64,000 nt of DNA from Planctomycetota bacterium (GCA_016794035.1 JAEUHS010000133.1:1-64000); one strand, 5' to 3'. Shown: positions 18,180 through 26,695, numbered from the stretch's first letter. The notes: generated by a model from the letters alone, not told the origin. Translations and numbers: made by a program.

Positions 18180-19064
18180 ATGCACCGCCGCGTCGCCATC
18201 GTCCTGTTCGCAGCCTCCCTCGGCGCGCAGACTCCCGCCGTGACCACCCCCAGGAACCCCGAACCCGAACTCGGCACCGTGCGGTGGCAGCGCGACTTCG
18301 ACGCCGGCATGGCCGCGGCCGCCACGGCCCGGAAGCCGGTGTTCCTGCTGTTCCAGGAGATCCCCGGCTGCGCGACCTGCACCGCCTTCGGCCGGGACGT
18401 GCTCGGCCACCCGCTGCTGGCGGCCGCGATCGAGCAGTGCTTCGTGCCGATCGCCGTGCGCAACAACGTCGACGGCAAGGAGGGCGAGGTGCGCGAGCGC
18501 TGCCGCGAACCGGCGTGGAACAACCCGGTCGTGCGCCTCGTCGACGCCGACGGCAAGGACCTGCTGGCGCGGCAGGAAGGTGTCTTCGACGCGCACGGCA
18601 TCGCCGCCCGCATGATCGAGGCGCTGCTGGTGGCGAAGCAGCCGGTGCCCGGCTACCTGGTGATCGCCCGCGACGAGAGCGATGCACAGGTCGAACGCGC
18701 GGTGTTCCAGATGCACTGCTTCTGGGAAGGCGAAGCCCTGTTCGGCGTGGTCGACGGCGTCGTCGCGACGCGGTCCGCGTTCGTCGGCGACGCCGAGGTC
18801 GTCGAGGTCACCTACCGCCCCGCCGTGCTGACGCTGGCGAAGCTGACCGCGCTCGCGCAGCAGAAGAGCTGCAAGCCCGTCACCACGGGCGAACTGCGGG
18901 CGGCACCGGCCAGCGACCAGCAACATGCGCTCGGTGGCACGCCGTACGCGAAGCTGGACCTGACGCCGATGCAGCGCATGAAGGTGCACAGCGCGCTGAC
19001 GCTGGGAACGGACCCCAGGCGGTGGTTGACGCCGACACAGGTGGCGACGCTGGCGAAGAAGTAG
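18180..19064 (+). CDS. Exported thioredoxin-like/MsrA-like fusion protein
   Basis: A 294-residue protein with a signal peptide (MHRRVAIVLFAASLGAQ). Residues about 30-155 are a thioredoxin-like domain: FLLFQEIPGCATCTAFG carries C64 and C67 (CxxC), and EPAWNNPVVRLVDADGKDL is its core. Residues about 165-235 resemble a shortened methionine sulfoxide reductase A: VFQMHCFWEGEALFGVVDGV parallels the GCFW motif around the MsrA catalytic cysteine (C180 here), and VVEVTYRPAVLTLAKLTAL parallels the MsrA VxYDPxxxxxxxLL strand. A further cysteine is C231. The MsrA segment between these motifs is absent. Related thioredoxin-like proteins with selenocysteine in the Pro-Gly-Sec position are annotated in bacteria; here the position is cysteine. 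Likely envelope redox repair; the activity is inferred. An in-frame ATG at 18171 is the alternative start. Confidence 0.75.
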   Translation: MHRRVAIVLFAASLGAQTPAVTTPRNPEPELGTVRWQRDFDAGMAAAATARKPVFLLFQEIPGCATCTAFGRDVLGHPLLAAAIEQCFVPIAVRNNVDGKEGEVRERCREPAWNNPVVRLVDADGKDLLARQEGVFDAHGIAARMIEALLVAKQPVPGYLVIARDESDAQVERAVFQMHCFWEGEALFGVVDGVVATRSAFVGDAEVVEVTYRPAVLTLAKLTALAQQKSCKPVTTGELRAAPASDQQHALGGTPYAKLDLTPMQRMKVHSALTLGTDPRRWLTPTQVATLAKK

Positions 19065-19070
19065 GCCCGC

Positions 19071-19114
19071 CGGACCGAGACGACGCGTGGTCGTCCACCT
19101 CTGGGCCCGGTCCG
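19071..19114 (+). terminator. Nested inverted repeat after the thioredoxin/MsrA-like gene
   Basis: An outer 7-bp stem (19071-19077 with 19108-19114) encloses a perfect 5-bp hairpin (19080-19084 with 19090-19094). It starts 6 nt after the stop codon. There is no U-tract, so it may be a factor-dependent terminator or a 3' stabilising structure. Confidence 0.35.
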
Positions 19115-19226
19115 TGAGCGGTGCGGAGCTGAGGGCGCTGCGCGCCGCAGCACAGCGGGGCGATGCTCACGGGCGGCGCGGCCTGCCGGACCATGCGACG
19201 AGTGCGGGGCGCCCGGCGTGCAGCCA

Positions 19227-19346
19227 TCACCGACTGCCGACCACCACCCCCGCCGCGACCAGGAACAGCGCCAGCACGACCCAGCACAGCCAGAGCACCA
19301 GCACGCGCCTGCCCTCGCGCCTCGGTCGTGCGTCGGCCGGCGTCAT
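19227..19346 (-). CDS. Small single-pass membrane protein (39 aa)
   Basis: A 39-codon reading frame starting ATG at 19346, 40 nt after the fpg stop in the same direction. It encodes MTPADARPRREGRR followed by one clean membrane helix (VLVLWLCWVVLALFLVAAGV) and ends VVGSR. A basic N-terminus before a single hydrophobic helix is a typical small membrane protein layout, and chance frames in this GC-rich DNA are usually Arg/Ala/Pro-rich rather than this hydrophobic. No family is recognised and no strong ribosome site is visible. It would be the third gene of the esterase-fpg group. Confidence 0.45.
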   Translation of the reverse strand: MTPADARPRREGRRVLVLWLCWVVLALFLVAAGVVVGSR

Positions 19347-19386
19347 GCCGCGCTCATCGGCGGGGACGCGGATCGAAACGTAGGGA

Positions 19387-20289
19387 TCATCCGCCGCGGC
19401 GGCGTTCTTCCAGTTCGGCCAGGGTCTTCGGCCAGTCCCGCTTCAGCAGCGCCGACAGGCCGCGGTCGGCGAGCAGCCGGCCGCCGCACTGGCACACAGC
19501 GCAGTAGTTGCACTCGTTGTCCGCGTAGCGGATGCGCTGCACCGGCGCGCCGCAGTCGGGGCACGGCTTGCCGTAGCGGCCGTGCACGGCCATGCCGTCG
19601 CGGAACGCCGTGACCTTGCTCGGGAAGCCGTCGCCGGTCTCGTCGCGCAGCTGCTGCGTCCAGCGGTCGAACGTCTGCACGATCGCGGCGCGCAGCCGCT
19701 CGCTCTCGGCATCGGTGACGCGCGCCGTCAGCGTCGCCGGCGACAGCCGCGCGGCGTGCAGGATCTCGTCGGAGTACGCGTTGCCGATGCCGGCGAACAG
19801 CGTCGGGTCGCACAGCGCGCGCTTCAGCGTGCGGTTCTCGGACCGCAGTCGTTCGGCGAACTGCGCCGGCGTGGCCCCCTGCACCTCGAGCCCGCCGCGG
19901 TCGAACGCGGCCAGCGCCGCGCGGCCGCGCACCAGATGCAGCGACGCGCGCTTCTTGCTGCCGGCCTCGGTCAGCACCAGCGTGCCGGGCGCGAAGTCGA
20001 ACGCGGCGAGGTCGATGCGGCTGCCGAGCTTCTTCTCGCGCGGGCACCAGTGCAGACGGCCGGCGATCATCAGGTGCAGCACCAGGAACAGGCCGCCCTC
20101 GAAGCCGAACACCAGCCGCTTGCCGAGCCGCTCGACGCCGGTCAGCCGCGTGCCGTGCAGCGCCGCGAGCGGCGGCTCGACGGTGCGCAGCAGGAACGTG
20201 CTGCGCAGACGCAGGTCTTCGAGCACCTCACCCACCAGCAGCGCGTCGAGGCGCTCGCGGTAGACGGTGACGTCGGGCAGTTCGGGCAT
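19387..20289 (-). CDS. Fpg/Nei-family DNA glycosylase
   Basis: A 300-residue base-excision repair enzyme. The N-terminus MPELPDVTVYRERLD gives the catalytic Pro next to the initiator Met, followed by the catalytic Glu; the usual second glutamate of PELPEVE is Asp here, a variant found in a subgroup of the family. The H2TH region contains LFAGIGNAYSDEILHAARLS. The C-terminal zinc finger is CPDCGAPVQRIRYADNECNY, with two CxxC pairs (the second CNYC). The zinc-finger length suggests Fpg/Nei function on oxidised bases; which lesion is preferred cannot be read from the sequence. It starts 10 nt after the stop of the esterase gene. Confidence 0.88.
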   Translation of the reverse strand: MPELPDVTVYRERLDALLVGEVLEDLRLRSTFLLRTVEPPLAALHGTRLTGVERLGKRLVFGFEGGLFLVLHLMIAGRLHWCPREKKLGSRIDLAAFDFAPGTLVLTEAGSKKRASLHLVRGRAALAAFDRGGLEVQGATPAQFAERLRSENRTLKRALCDPTLFAGIGNAYSDEILHAARLSPATLTARVTDAESERLRAAIVQTFDRWTQQLRDETGDGFPSKVTAFRDGMAVHGRYGKPCPDCGAPVQRIRYADNECNYCAVCQCGGRLLADRGLSALLKRDWPKTLAELEERRRGG

Positions 20290-20299
20290 GGGCTCCGCG

Positions 20300-21541
20300 T
20301 CACTTCGCGACCGACAGCGCGACGTCGTCGACCCACACGTCGCCGCCGAGCACGAGGATCACCTGCACGACCGCGCGCACCGCACCGTCGCGCGGCCAGG
20401 TCTTCTCGACGCGCTGCCAGTCGCCGTCCTGCGGCACCCGCAGCAGATCGACGTCGCTGCCGATCGCCTCGCCATGCGCGTCGTAGCGCCACACCTTGAC
20501 CCAGGCGTTCGCGGCGCCCTGGCTGCGCACCATCGCCGAGGCGGTCAGCGCGCCGCCGGCCGGCAGTTCGACCTCCTGCACGACGAGGTCCAGCGGCCCA
20601 CCGCCGGTCTTGCGCACGTGCAGCGAACGCTTGCCGCTCGCGTGCTCGCCCTTGTCGATCTCGACCACCAGGCGGGTGCTGTTGTCGACCTGGCGCCAGC
20701 CGTCGAGGCCCTGTTCGAAGCCGCCGTTGACCACCAGGTTGGTGCCTGGCTTCGGCGGCGGCGGCCACTTCGGCGCCGGCGCCGGCTGCTCGCTCCACAG
20801 CCAGCGCAGACCTTCCTTCAGCCGCGGCAACGGCCGGTCGTGCCAGCCGTGGCCGCCGTCGTAGACGCTGACCCGCACGATCGCGCCGGCATCGGTCAGG
20901 GCCGCGTGTGCTGCGCGCACATGGCGGAACGGCGTCGTCTGGTCGTCGGGCGACTGGTCGAGCACGAAGCGGCGCCCCTTCACCGCCGTCAGATCACCGG
21001 TCGCGACCTGCTCCGGCCACACCGACATCGCCACATAGCCGCGCGGGAACGGTCCGTCCGCCGCGCACAGCAACGGGTAGACGGCTGGCCCGCTCGACGA
21101 CCACGCCAGCACCGCGCGCTCTGCCGGGTCGACCGCGAACTCCGCCGTCAGCTGCTTGACGACCGCGGCGACGTAGTCCTCGGTCGGGTAGGCCATGTCG
21201 GCCACCGGTGCCTTCGCCGTCGGCCAGACCACCTGCTGGTCGTCGCGCCACTTCACCGCCGCGAGCATCGCCACGACGCAGTCGTCGGGCACCTGCGCGG
21301 CGATGCCGTCGCGCACGAACGGCAGGAACTCGCGCGAGCCGTCGCCGCCCGGCAATACGACCAGCAGCCGAGACAACTTGCCCTTCGCGACCGGCTTGCG
21401 CGGCGCGATCACGAAGTAGCTGCTCCGCGGCAGGAACACGAAGTGACGCTCCTGTGCCTCGACCGCCGGCTTCTGGCCGATGGCATCGGCGCCGAGGCCG
21501 GCGAGCACCAGGAACGCGACGCCGGCGAGTTGCTGCCTCAT
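20300..21541 (-). CDS. Secreted esterase-like alpha/beta hydrolase with C-terminal beta domain
   Basis: A 413-residue protein with a signal peptide (MRQQLAGVAFLVLAGLGADA). Residues about 40-270 form an alpha/beta hydrolase of the PHB-depolymerase/feruloyl-esterase type: SRLLVVLPGGDGSREFLPFV, the nucleophile elbow LAWSSSGPAVYPLL, an acid near VLDQSPDDQTTPF and the catalytic histidine in VYDGGHGWHD. The elbow reads W-S-S-S-G instead of G-x-S-x-G. Residues about 285-413 form a carbohydrate-binding-like jelly roll (NLVVNGGFEQGLDGWRQVDN through GDVWVDDVALSV). The start at 21541 is favoured because TAGCAT lies 7 nt upstream; an ATG 9 nt earlier overlaps that element. Likely polysaccharide deacylation; inferred. 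Confidence 0.8.
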   Translation of the reverse strand: MRQQLAGVAFLVLAGLGADAIGQKPAVEAQERHFVFLPRSSYFVIAPRKPVAKGKLSRLLVVLPGGDGSREFLPFVRDGIAAQVPDDCVVAMLAAVKWRDDQQVVWPTAKAPVADMAYPTEDYVAAVVKQLTAEFAVDPAERAVLAWSSSGPAVYPLLCAADGPFPRGYVAMSVWPEQVATGDLTAVKGRRFVLDQSPDDQTTPFRHVRAAHAALTDAGAIVRVSVYDGGHGWHDRPLPRLKEGLRWLWSEQPAPAPKWPPPPKPGTNLVVNGGFEQGLDGWRQVDNSTRLVVEIDKGEHASGKRSLHVRKTGGGPLDLVVQEVELPAGGALTASAMVRSQGAANAWVKVWRYDAHGEAIGSDVDLLRVPQDGDWQRVEKTWPRDGAVRAVVQVILVLGGDVWVDDVALSVAK

Positions 21542-21548
21542 CGGCGCC

Positions 21549-21554
21549 ATGCTA
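21549..21554 (-). promoter_or_regulatory. -10 element before the esterase gene
   Basis: TAGCAT on the minus strand with a 7-nt gap to the ATG at 21541. The layout is the same as upstream of the thioredoxin/MsrA-like gene (TAGCAT, 7 nt, ATG). Confidence 0.38.
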
Positions 21555-21598
21555 GCGCGGCGCCGTTCCCGCACTAAGCTGCCCGCCCCCGCACCCAC

Positions 21599-22216
21599 AT
21601 GCCGTTCCCCGAACCGTTCTACAGCTGGCGCCCGCACCCCTGGCACGGCATCGCTCCCGGCCCCGACGCGCCCAAGGTGGTGCAGGCCTACATCGAGATC
21701 ACGCCGTTCGACCTCGTGAAGTACGAGATCGACAAGGTCAACGGCATGCTGCGCGTCGACCGGCCGCAGCGCACCAGCTCGCAGCCGCCGAGCCTCTACG
21801 GCTTCATCCCGCGCACGCTGTGCGGCCGGCGCACGGGCGCGCTGACGCCCGGCGCCCGGGACGGCGACGGCGATCCGCTGGACATCTGCGTGCTCAGCGA
21901 ACGGCCGATCACGGCGCGCGAGATCCTGGTCAAGGCCAAGGTGATCGGCGGCCTGACGATGCTCGACAACGGCGAGGCCGACGACAAGATCGTCGCCGTG
22001 CTGGCCGGCGACTTCGTCTGGGGTGAGGTCGAGGACCTGGCGCAGCTGCCGCCGGTGCTGGTCGAGCGCCTGCGTCACTACTTCGCCACCTACAAGCTGC
22101 TGCCTGGCGCCGTGCCGGTGCCGGTGACCCCGTACGACCAGCAGCGCGCCTACGAGGTCCTCACCGCCTCGCTGCAGGACTACCACGCCGTCTACGGCGG
22201 CCCGGCCAACGCATGA
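21599..22216 (+). CDS. ppa: Inorganic pyrophosphatase, family I
   Basis: A 205-residue soluble pyrophosphatase that hydrolyses PPi released by biosynthesis. Motifs are IEITPFDLVKYEIDKVNGML, the LYGFIPRTLCG strand, and the metal-binding DGDGDPLDICVLSE (DxDPxD). Lysine and aspartate residues of the active site follow (ADDKIVAVL, FATYKLLPG). It starts at ATG 21599, with a TAAGCT element about 18 nt upstream. Its stop overlaps the trmB start by 4 nt (ATGA), so it heads a three-gene operon with trmB and a Rieske protein. Identification is firm. Confidence 0.93.
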   Translation: MPFPEPFYSWRPHPWHGIAPGPDAPKVVQAYIEITPFDLVKYEIDKVNGMLRVDRPQRTSSQPPSLYGFIPRTLCGRRTGALTPGARDGDGDPLDICVLSERPITAREILVKAKVIGGLTMLDNGEADDKIVAVLAGDFVWGEVEDLAQLPPVLVERLRHYFATYKLLPGAVPVPVTPYDQQRAYEVLTASLQDYHAVYGGPANA

Positions 22217-22920
22217 CGGCTCCCGACGGCGACAGCGGCTGGAACCCGCGCATGCACCAGGGCGGCAAGCTCGCGTTCCGTTCGCGCGTGCAGGACGGCA
22301 CCGACGACCCCGGCGCGTTCCTGGTGCTCGGCGGCAAGGACCCGCCAGCCCTGCACGAACTGGTGCCTGCGGGCTTCGACCGCGTCGAGATCGAGATCGG
22401 CCCCGGCAAGGGCGCGTTCGTGCTCGCCGCGACCGCGGCCAAGCCCGACACGTTCCTGCTCGGCATCGAGGCGGCGACCGGCTACGCGAGCCTGGCGGCC
22501 ACGCGGTTGCGCCAGTCCGGCCGCGGCAACGGCCTGTTCCTGGTCGACAACGGCAAGCTCTACCTGCAGGACCGGGTCGACGAACACGCGCTCGACGCCG
22601 TGCACGTCTACTTCCCCGATCCGTGGCCCAAGCGCCGCCACAAGGGCCGCCGCTTCTTCACCGACGACGTGCCGGCGGTGCTGTGGCGGGCGCTGCGCGC
22701 CGGCGGCCACCTCTACGTCGCCACCGACAACGCCGCCTACGCCGGCCAGGTCGCGCGCGTCATGGGCCACAGCGACCTGTTCGTGCGCGACGAGGCCGAG
22801 GAGGCGCGCGTGCTGGCACTCGGCGCCGGCCACGCGTTCTCGCCGACCAACTTCGAGCGCAAGTACCAGGAAGAGGGCCGCGTGATCCGCCGCTACGCGT
22901 TCCGGAGCCTGCCGGCATGA
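22213..22920 (+). CDS. trmB: tRNA (guanine-N7)-methyltransferase TrmB
   Basis: A 235-residue SAM-dependent enzyme that makes m7G46 in tRNA. The SAM motif is VEIEIGPGKGAFVLAAT, followed by LGIEAATGYASLAATRLRQS. The family signature VYFPDPWPKRRHKGRRFF holds the tRNA-binding and catalytic Asp-Pro-Trp-Pro-Lys, and THE C-terminus has SPTNFERKYQEEGRVIRRYA. Both ends overlap neighbours by 4 nt (ATGA with ppa and with the Rieske gene), indicating translational coupling. Identification is firm. Confidence 0.95.
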   Translation: MTAPDGDSGWNPRMHQGGKLAFRSRVQDGTDDPGAFLVLGGKDPPALHELVPAGFDRVEIEIGPGKGAFVLAATAAKPDTFLLGIEAATGYASLAATRLRQSGRGNGLFLVDNGKLYLQDRVDEHALDAVHVYFPDPWPKRRHKGRRFFTDDVPAVLWRALRAGGHLYVATDNAAYAGQVARVMGHSDLFVRDEAEEARVLALGAGHAFSPTNFERKYQEEGRVIRRYAFRSLPA

Positions 22921-23291
22921 GCTGGGTCGACGTCGGCCGGATCGACGAGCTGAAGTTCACGCCGGGATCGCCGTTCCGGATCGGCGACCACTGGATCGCG
23001 ATCTTCCGGCTCGACGACGCCTGGGTCGCGATCGACAACAACTGCCCGCACGCCAGCGCGCCGCTGTGCGACGGCACCGTGCTCGACGGCAAGGTCGTCT
23101 GCTACCTGCACTGCTGGGAGTTCGACCTGCGCACCGGCGCCTGCGACGTCGGCCCGCAGTGGAACGTGCAGACCTATCCGGTGCGCGAGGTCGACGGGCG
23201 CCTGCAGGTGCACTGGCCCGGCCCGAACCCCGTCGACCCGAACCCCGTCGACCCCAACGCCGACGACCGGCAGCCAGACGGCGATCAGTGA
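22917..23291 (+). CDS. Rieske [2Fe-2S] ferredoxin-type protein
   Basis: A 124-residue single-domain Rieske protein. The cluster ligands are C and H of NNCPHASAPLCDG and C and H of VVCYLHCWEFDLRTGAC, the CxH...CxxH pattern of NirD- and dioxygenase-type ferredoxins. No signal or membrane segment, so it is cytoplasmic. The C-terminus carries a tandem PNPVD repeat. Its ATG overlaps trmB by 4 nt. It may donate electrons to an oxygenase or reductase encoded elsewhere; the partner is not in the operon. Its last codons overlap by 7 nt the end of the convergent gene. Confidence 0.88.
   Translation: MSWVDVGRIDELKFTPGSPFRIGDHWIAIFRLDDAWVAIDNNCPHASAPLCDGTVLDGKVVCYLHCWEFDLRTGACDVGPQWNVQTYPVREVDGRLQVHWPGPNPVDPNPVDPNADDRQPDGDQ
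23223..23252 (+). repeat. Tandem 15-nt coding repeat
   Basis: Two exact copies of CCGAACCCCGTCGAC encode PNPVD-PNPVD at the tail of the Rieske protein, followed by a degenerate third unit (PNADD). Probably replication slippage in a disordered tail. Confidence 0.75.
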
Positions 23292-23593
23292 CCGGCGGCG
23301 GCCGTCGCGGCCGTCACCGCGTCGCGTCGCAGCACCCGCCCGTCGCGCAGGATCCAGCTCGGCTCGCCGGCGGCGTCGAAGCGCACCTCGGTCACCAGCG
23401 CCTGCAGCGCCGGCTCCGGGCACGGCGGCGGCAGGCGATGCTCGGGCGCCACCACGCCGGATCGCAGCGAGATCAGGTGCACGTTCGCAGGCGGCGCGAC
23501 GACGCCGCCACGCGGACGCAGGCACGGATTGCCGACGGCGAGCGCTCCGAACAGCACGGTCAGCGCGAGCGCGATGCAGGTCTTGGCGGCCAT
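23285..23593 (-). CDS. Small exported hypothetical protein
   Basis: A 102-residue protein starting MAAKTCIALALTVLFGALAVG, a clear signal peptide. The mature part is short, with VVAPPANVHLISLRSGVVAP and EVRFDAAGEPSWILRDGRVL, and has two or three cysteines that might pair. No family is recognised. It converges on the Rieske gene, and the two ends overlap by 7 nt. An in-frame ATG upstream would add a basic, proline-rich extension before the signal peptide and is less likely. A TATCCG element lies 10 nt before the ATG. Confidence 0.6.
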   Translation of the reverse strand: MAAKTCIALALTVLFGALAVGNPCLRPRGGVVAPPANVHLISLRSGVVAPEHRLPPPCPEPALQALVTEVRFDAAGEPSWILRDGRVLRRDAVTAATAAAGH

Positions 23594-23732
23594 GCGTTGC
23601 CCACGGATACGCAGCGGCCGCCGGCGGGTGGTCGGACTTTTCCGCGGCGCCGATGGCACCGGACATTCGCGCCTTCCCCCAGCCGCCGCGCGTACCTAGG
23701 ATCCCTCCCTTTTGCAGAAGGGCCAGAGCGCC

Positions 23733-25211
23733 GTGACCGACGGGATCGCCAACGACCGACTCGAGAAGCTGCAGGCAGTGCGCGCTGCCGGCCAGGATCC
23801 GTTCCCGGCGCGGGTGCCGCGCGGCCAGCCGGTGGCCTCGGTGCTGACCGACTTCGACGCGCGCACCGGCCAGACGGTGACACTGTGCGGGCGCCTCGGC
23901 CAGATCCGCGACTTCGGCAAGCTGCGCTTCGCGCACCTGCAGGACCGCTCCGGCTCGATCCAGGTCGGCTTCCAGCGCGAACGGCTCGCCGCATTCTGGC
24001 CCGACCGCAAGCGCATCGAGGGCAACGACCTGGTCAGCGTCACCGGCGAACTCGGCACGACCCAGAAGGGCGAGCCGACGCTGTGGGCGACCGACGTCGT
24101 GCTGGCGAGCAAGGCGCTGCGGCCGGCGCCCGAGAAGTGGCACGGGCTCACCGACACCGAGCAGCGCTACCGCATGCGCTACGTCGACCTGTTCGCGAAC
24201 GGCGCGGTGCGCGACAGCTTCGTGCGGCGCTCGCACATCGTGCGCGAGGTGCGGGCCTACTTCGATTCGCTCGACTACCTCGAGGTCGAGACGCCGATCC
24301 TGCAGCCGATCTTCGGCGGCGCCGCGGCGCGGCCGTTCCGCACCCACCACAACGCGCTCGGCATGGAGCTGTTCCTGCGCATCGCGCCGGAGCTGTACCT
24401 GAAGCGCCTGATCGTCGGCGGCATGGAGCGCGTCTACGAGATCGGCCGGGTGTTCCGCAACGAGGGCGTCAGCACCCGGCACAACCCCGAGTTCACGATG
24501 CTCGAGAGCTACGAGGCGTGGGCCGACTATCGCGACATCATGGCGCGCGTCGAGGGGCTGTTCGCGCACCTGACGGCGAAGGTGCTAGCTGGCGACGGCA
24601 AGGTGACGTTCCGCGAACGGCAGTACGACCTCGCGCCGCCCTTCCAGAAGGCGCGCTATCTCGACCTGTTCGCGCAGCAGAACCCCTCGGTCGACTGGTT
24701 CGACCACGGCGCGGTCACGCGGCGCGCGCGCGAGCTCGGGCTCGAGACGAAGGACAAGGCGCCGCACACGCTGGCCAACGACGTGTTCGAAGCGACGGTC
24801 GAGGACACGCTGCAGGGACCGATCTTCGTCTACGACTATCCGGTCGCGATCAGCCCGCTGGCCAAACGCCTCGCCGAGGACCCGCGCGTCACCGAGCGCT
24901 TCGAACTGTTCGTCGCCGGCATGGAGCTCGGCAACGCGTTCAGCGAACTGAACGATCCGATCGACCAGCAGCAGCGCTTCGAGGCGCAGCTGCTGCACAA
25001 GGACGACGAGACGCCCGGCGAGGTCGATCTCGACTACGTGACCGCGCTCGAGTTCGGCATGCCGCCGGCCGGCGGCCTCGGCATCGGCATCGACCGGCTG
25101 TGCATGCTGCTCAGCGGCTCGGCGTCGATCCGCGACGTGGTGCTGTTCCCGCTGCTGCGCCGGCTGGACGCGGCCCCCGCCGCCGACGCGGACGGTGCGA
25201 CGCAACCGTGA
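23733..25211 (+). CDS. lysS: Lysyl-tRNA synthetase, class II
   Basis: A 492-residue class II aminoacyl-tRNA synthetase. The N-terminal OB anticodon domain has VTLCGRLGQIRDFGKLRFAH. Motif 1 is in YLEVETPILQPIFGGAAARP, motif 2 in YEIGRVFRNEGVSTRHNPEF and motif 3 in GGLGIGIDRLCMLL. The GTG at 23733 is chosen because AGAAGG lies about 10 nt upstream; a TTG at 23712 is the alternative. A TAGGAT -10-like element lies at 23697-23702. Its stop overlaps the GTG of the following permease as GTGA, so lysS heads an operon with a lipoprotein-exporter-type ABC system. Identification is firm. Confidence 0.95.
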   Translation: MTDGIANDRLEKLQAVRAAGQDPFPARVPRGQPVASVLTDFDARTGQTVTLCGRLGQIRDFGKLRFAHLQDRSGSIQVGFQRERLAAFWPDRKRIEGNDLVSVTGELGTTQKGEPTLWATDVVLASKALRPAPEKWHGLTDTEQRYRMRYVDLFANGAVRDSFVRRSHIVREVRAYFDSLDYLEVETPILQPIFGGAAARPFRTHHNALGMELFLRIAPELYLKRLIVGGMERVYEIGRVFRNEGVSTRHNPEFTMLESYEAWADYRDIMARVEGLFAHLTAKVLAGDGKVTFRERQYDLAPPFQKARYLDLFAQQNPSVDWFDHGAVTRRARELGLETKDKAPHTLANDVFEATVEDTLQGPIFVYDYPVAISPLAKRLAEDPRVTERFELFVAGMELGNAFSELNDPIDQQQRFEAQLLHKDDETPGEVDLDYVTALEFGMPPAGGLGIGIDRLCMLLSGSASIRDVVLFPLLRRLDAAPAADADGATQP

Positions 25212-26695
25212 TCGCCGCCTTCAGTCCGTTCCTGGCGCTGCGCTACCTGCTGACGCGCCGCATCAACCTGCTGGCGATGTTCGGGGTGACGTTCGCGGTC
25301 TGGGCGATGATCGTCGTCAACAGCGTGTTCACCGGCTTCGTCAGCGAGATCCGTACCGACGTGCGGCGCGCGTCGCCGGAGATGATGCTGACCGACCTGC
25401 CGCTCGACACCGGCTACGAGCCGCTGCGGGCCGCACTCGAGGCCGACACGGCGGTCGCAGCGACCGCGCCGCGGCTGCGCCACCACGGCCTGCTGCAACC
25501 GCTGCGGGTGCCCAAGGGCCTGCAGCCGCGCACCGAGGCCGCCGAACTGAACTTCGACCACATGGAGAGCGGCTTCGCGCTGCTGCTCGGCATCGATCCG
25601 GCGCGCGAGGAGGCGGTGACGCCGCTGCGGCAGTGGGTCGCGCGCAGCGAGGAGGTGTTCGCGCTGCACCACGTGATGCTGCCGCCGTCGACGGTGCTGC
25701 TCGACCCGGACCCGGACCGCCGCGCGCAGCTGCTGCTGCCCGACGCGACCGAGTGGCTCGCGCGCCGGCGCGCCGGCCTCGCGGTCGACACGCCGAAGAG
25801 CGAATACCGCAGCGCCTGGCCCGGCGTGCTGCTCGGCTGGCGGCGCGCACCGTACACGCCGTGGCTGCGCGAAGGCGACCCGATCGACCTGCTGACCGCC
25901 GCCAGCGTACCGACCACCGATGGCACGCCGCAGCTGCGCTCGCACCGCGTGCGGGTCGCGTTCGCCGGCTACTTCGCCACCGGCTACCGCGCCTTCGACG
26001 AGACCACGGCGCTGCTGCCGATCGAGACGCTGCGCACGATGTTCGGCCAGGACATCCACGACCCGGACAGCATCGACCTGGTCACCGACGTCGCGATCCG
26101 GTTGCAGCCGGGCCTGTCGGCACACGCGATCACGGCCGCCAGGGACCGCCTGCAACGGGCCGCGCAGGCCGTGCTGCCGGCCGGCAGTGCGCCGTGCAGC
26201 GTGCTCGACTGGCAGCAGCAGAACACCGTGTTCCTGAGCGCGGTCGCGACCGAGCAGGCGATGATGCAGTTCGTGCTGTTCGTCGTCATGCTGGTCGCCG
26301 CGTTCGTGATCTACGCGGTGCTGCACATGATGGTCGTGCAGAAGTGGAAGGACATCGGCATCCTGTCGGCGCTCGGCGGCACGCCGCGCGCGGTCGGCGC
26401 CGTGTTCCTGCTCTGCGGCGTCGTCGTCGCCGTGCTCGGCACCGCGCTGGGCACCGGCCTCGGCACGCTGTCGGCGCTGTCGCTCAACGACGCCAACGAG
26501 TGGCTGTTCGCGACCACCGGCCTCGAGCTGTTCCCGCGCCGCCTGTTCGACCTGCAGCAGGTGCCCGTGCGGCTCGACCCGGCCTGGCTCGTGCAGGTCG
26601 CGACCGGCGCGATCGTGTTCGCGGTGCTGGTCGCCCTGTTCCCGGCCCGCAAGGCCGCCCGCATGAACCCCGTCCAGGCCTTCGCCCACGAATGA
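25208..26695 (+). CDS. LolC/LolE-type ABC transporter permease (first of two)
   Basis: A 495-residue MacB/FtsX-superfamily permease. One membrane helix near residues 19-40 (LLAMFGVTFAVWAMIVVNSV) precedes a long periplasmic domain of about 310 residues. Three C-terminal helices follow (MMQFVLFVVMLVAAFVIYAV, VFLLCGVVVAVLGTALGTGL and VQVATGAIVFAVLVALFPAR). The coupling-helix region VQKWKDIGILSALGGTPRAV contacts the ATPase. This is the LolCE layout used to extract lipoproteins from the inner membrane, fitting the many lipoproteins in the window. It overlaps lysS and the ATPase gene by 4 nt each. Other MacB-type substrates are possible. Confidence 0.85.
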   Translation: MIAAFSPFLALRYLLTRRINLLAMFGVTFAVWAMIVVNSVFTGFVSEIRTDVRRASPEMMLTDLPLDTGYEPLRAALEADTAVAATAPRLRHHGLLQPLRVPKGLQPRTEAAELNFDHMESGFALLLGIDPAREEAVTPLRQWVARSEEVFALHHVMLPPSTVLLDPDPDRRAQLLLPDATEWLARRRAGLAVDTPKSEYRSAWPGVLLGWRRAPYTPWLREGDPIDLLTAASVPTTDGTPQLRSHRVRVAFAGYFATGYRAFDETTALLPIETLRTMFGQDIHDPDSIDLVTDVAIRLQPGLSAHAITAARDRLQRAAQAVLPAGSAPCSVLDWQQQNTVFLSAVATEQAMMQFVLFVVMLVAAFVIYAVLHMMVVQKWKDIGILSALGGTPRAVGAVFLLCGVVVAVLGTALGTGLGTLSALSLNDANEWLFATTGLELFPRRLFDLQQVPVRLDPAWLVQVATGAIVFAVLVALFPARKAARMNPVQAFAHE

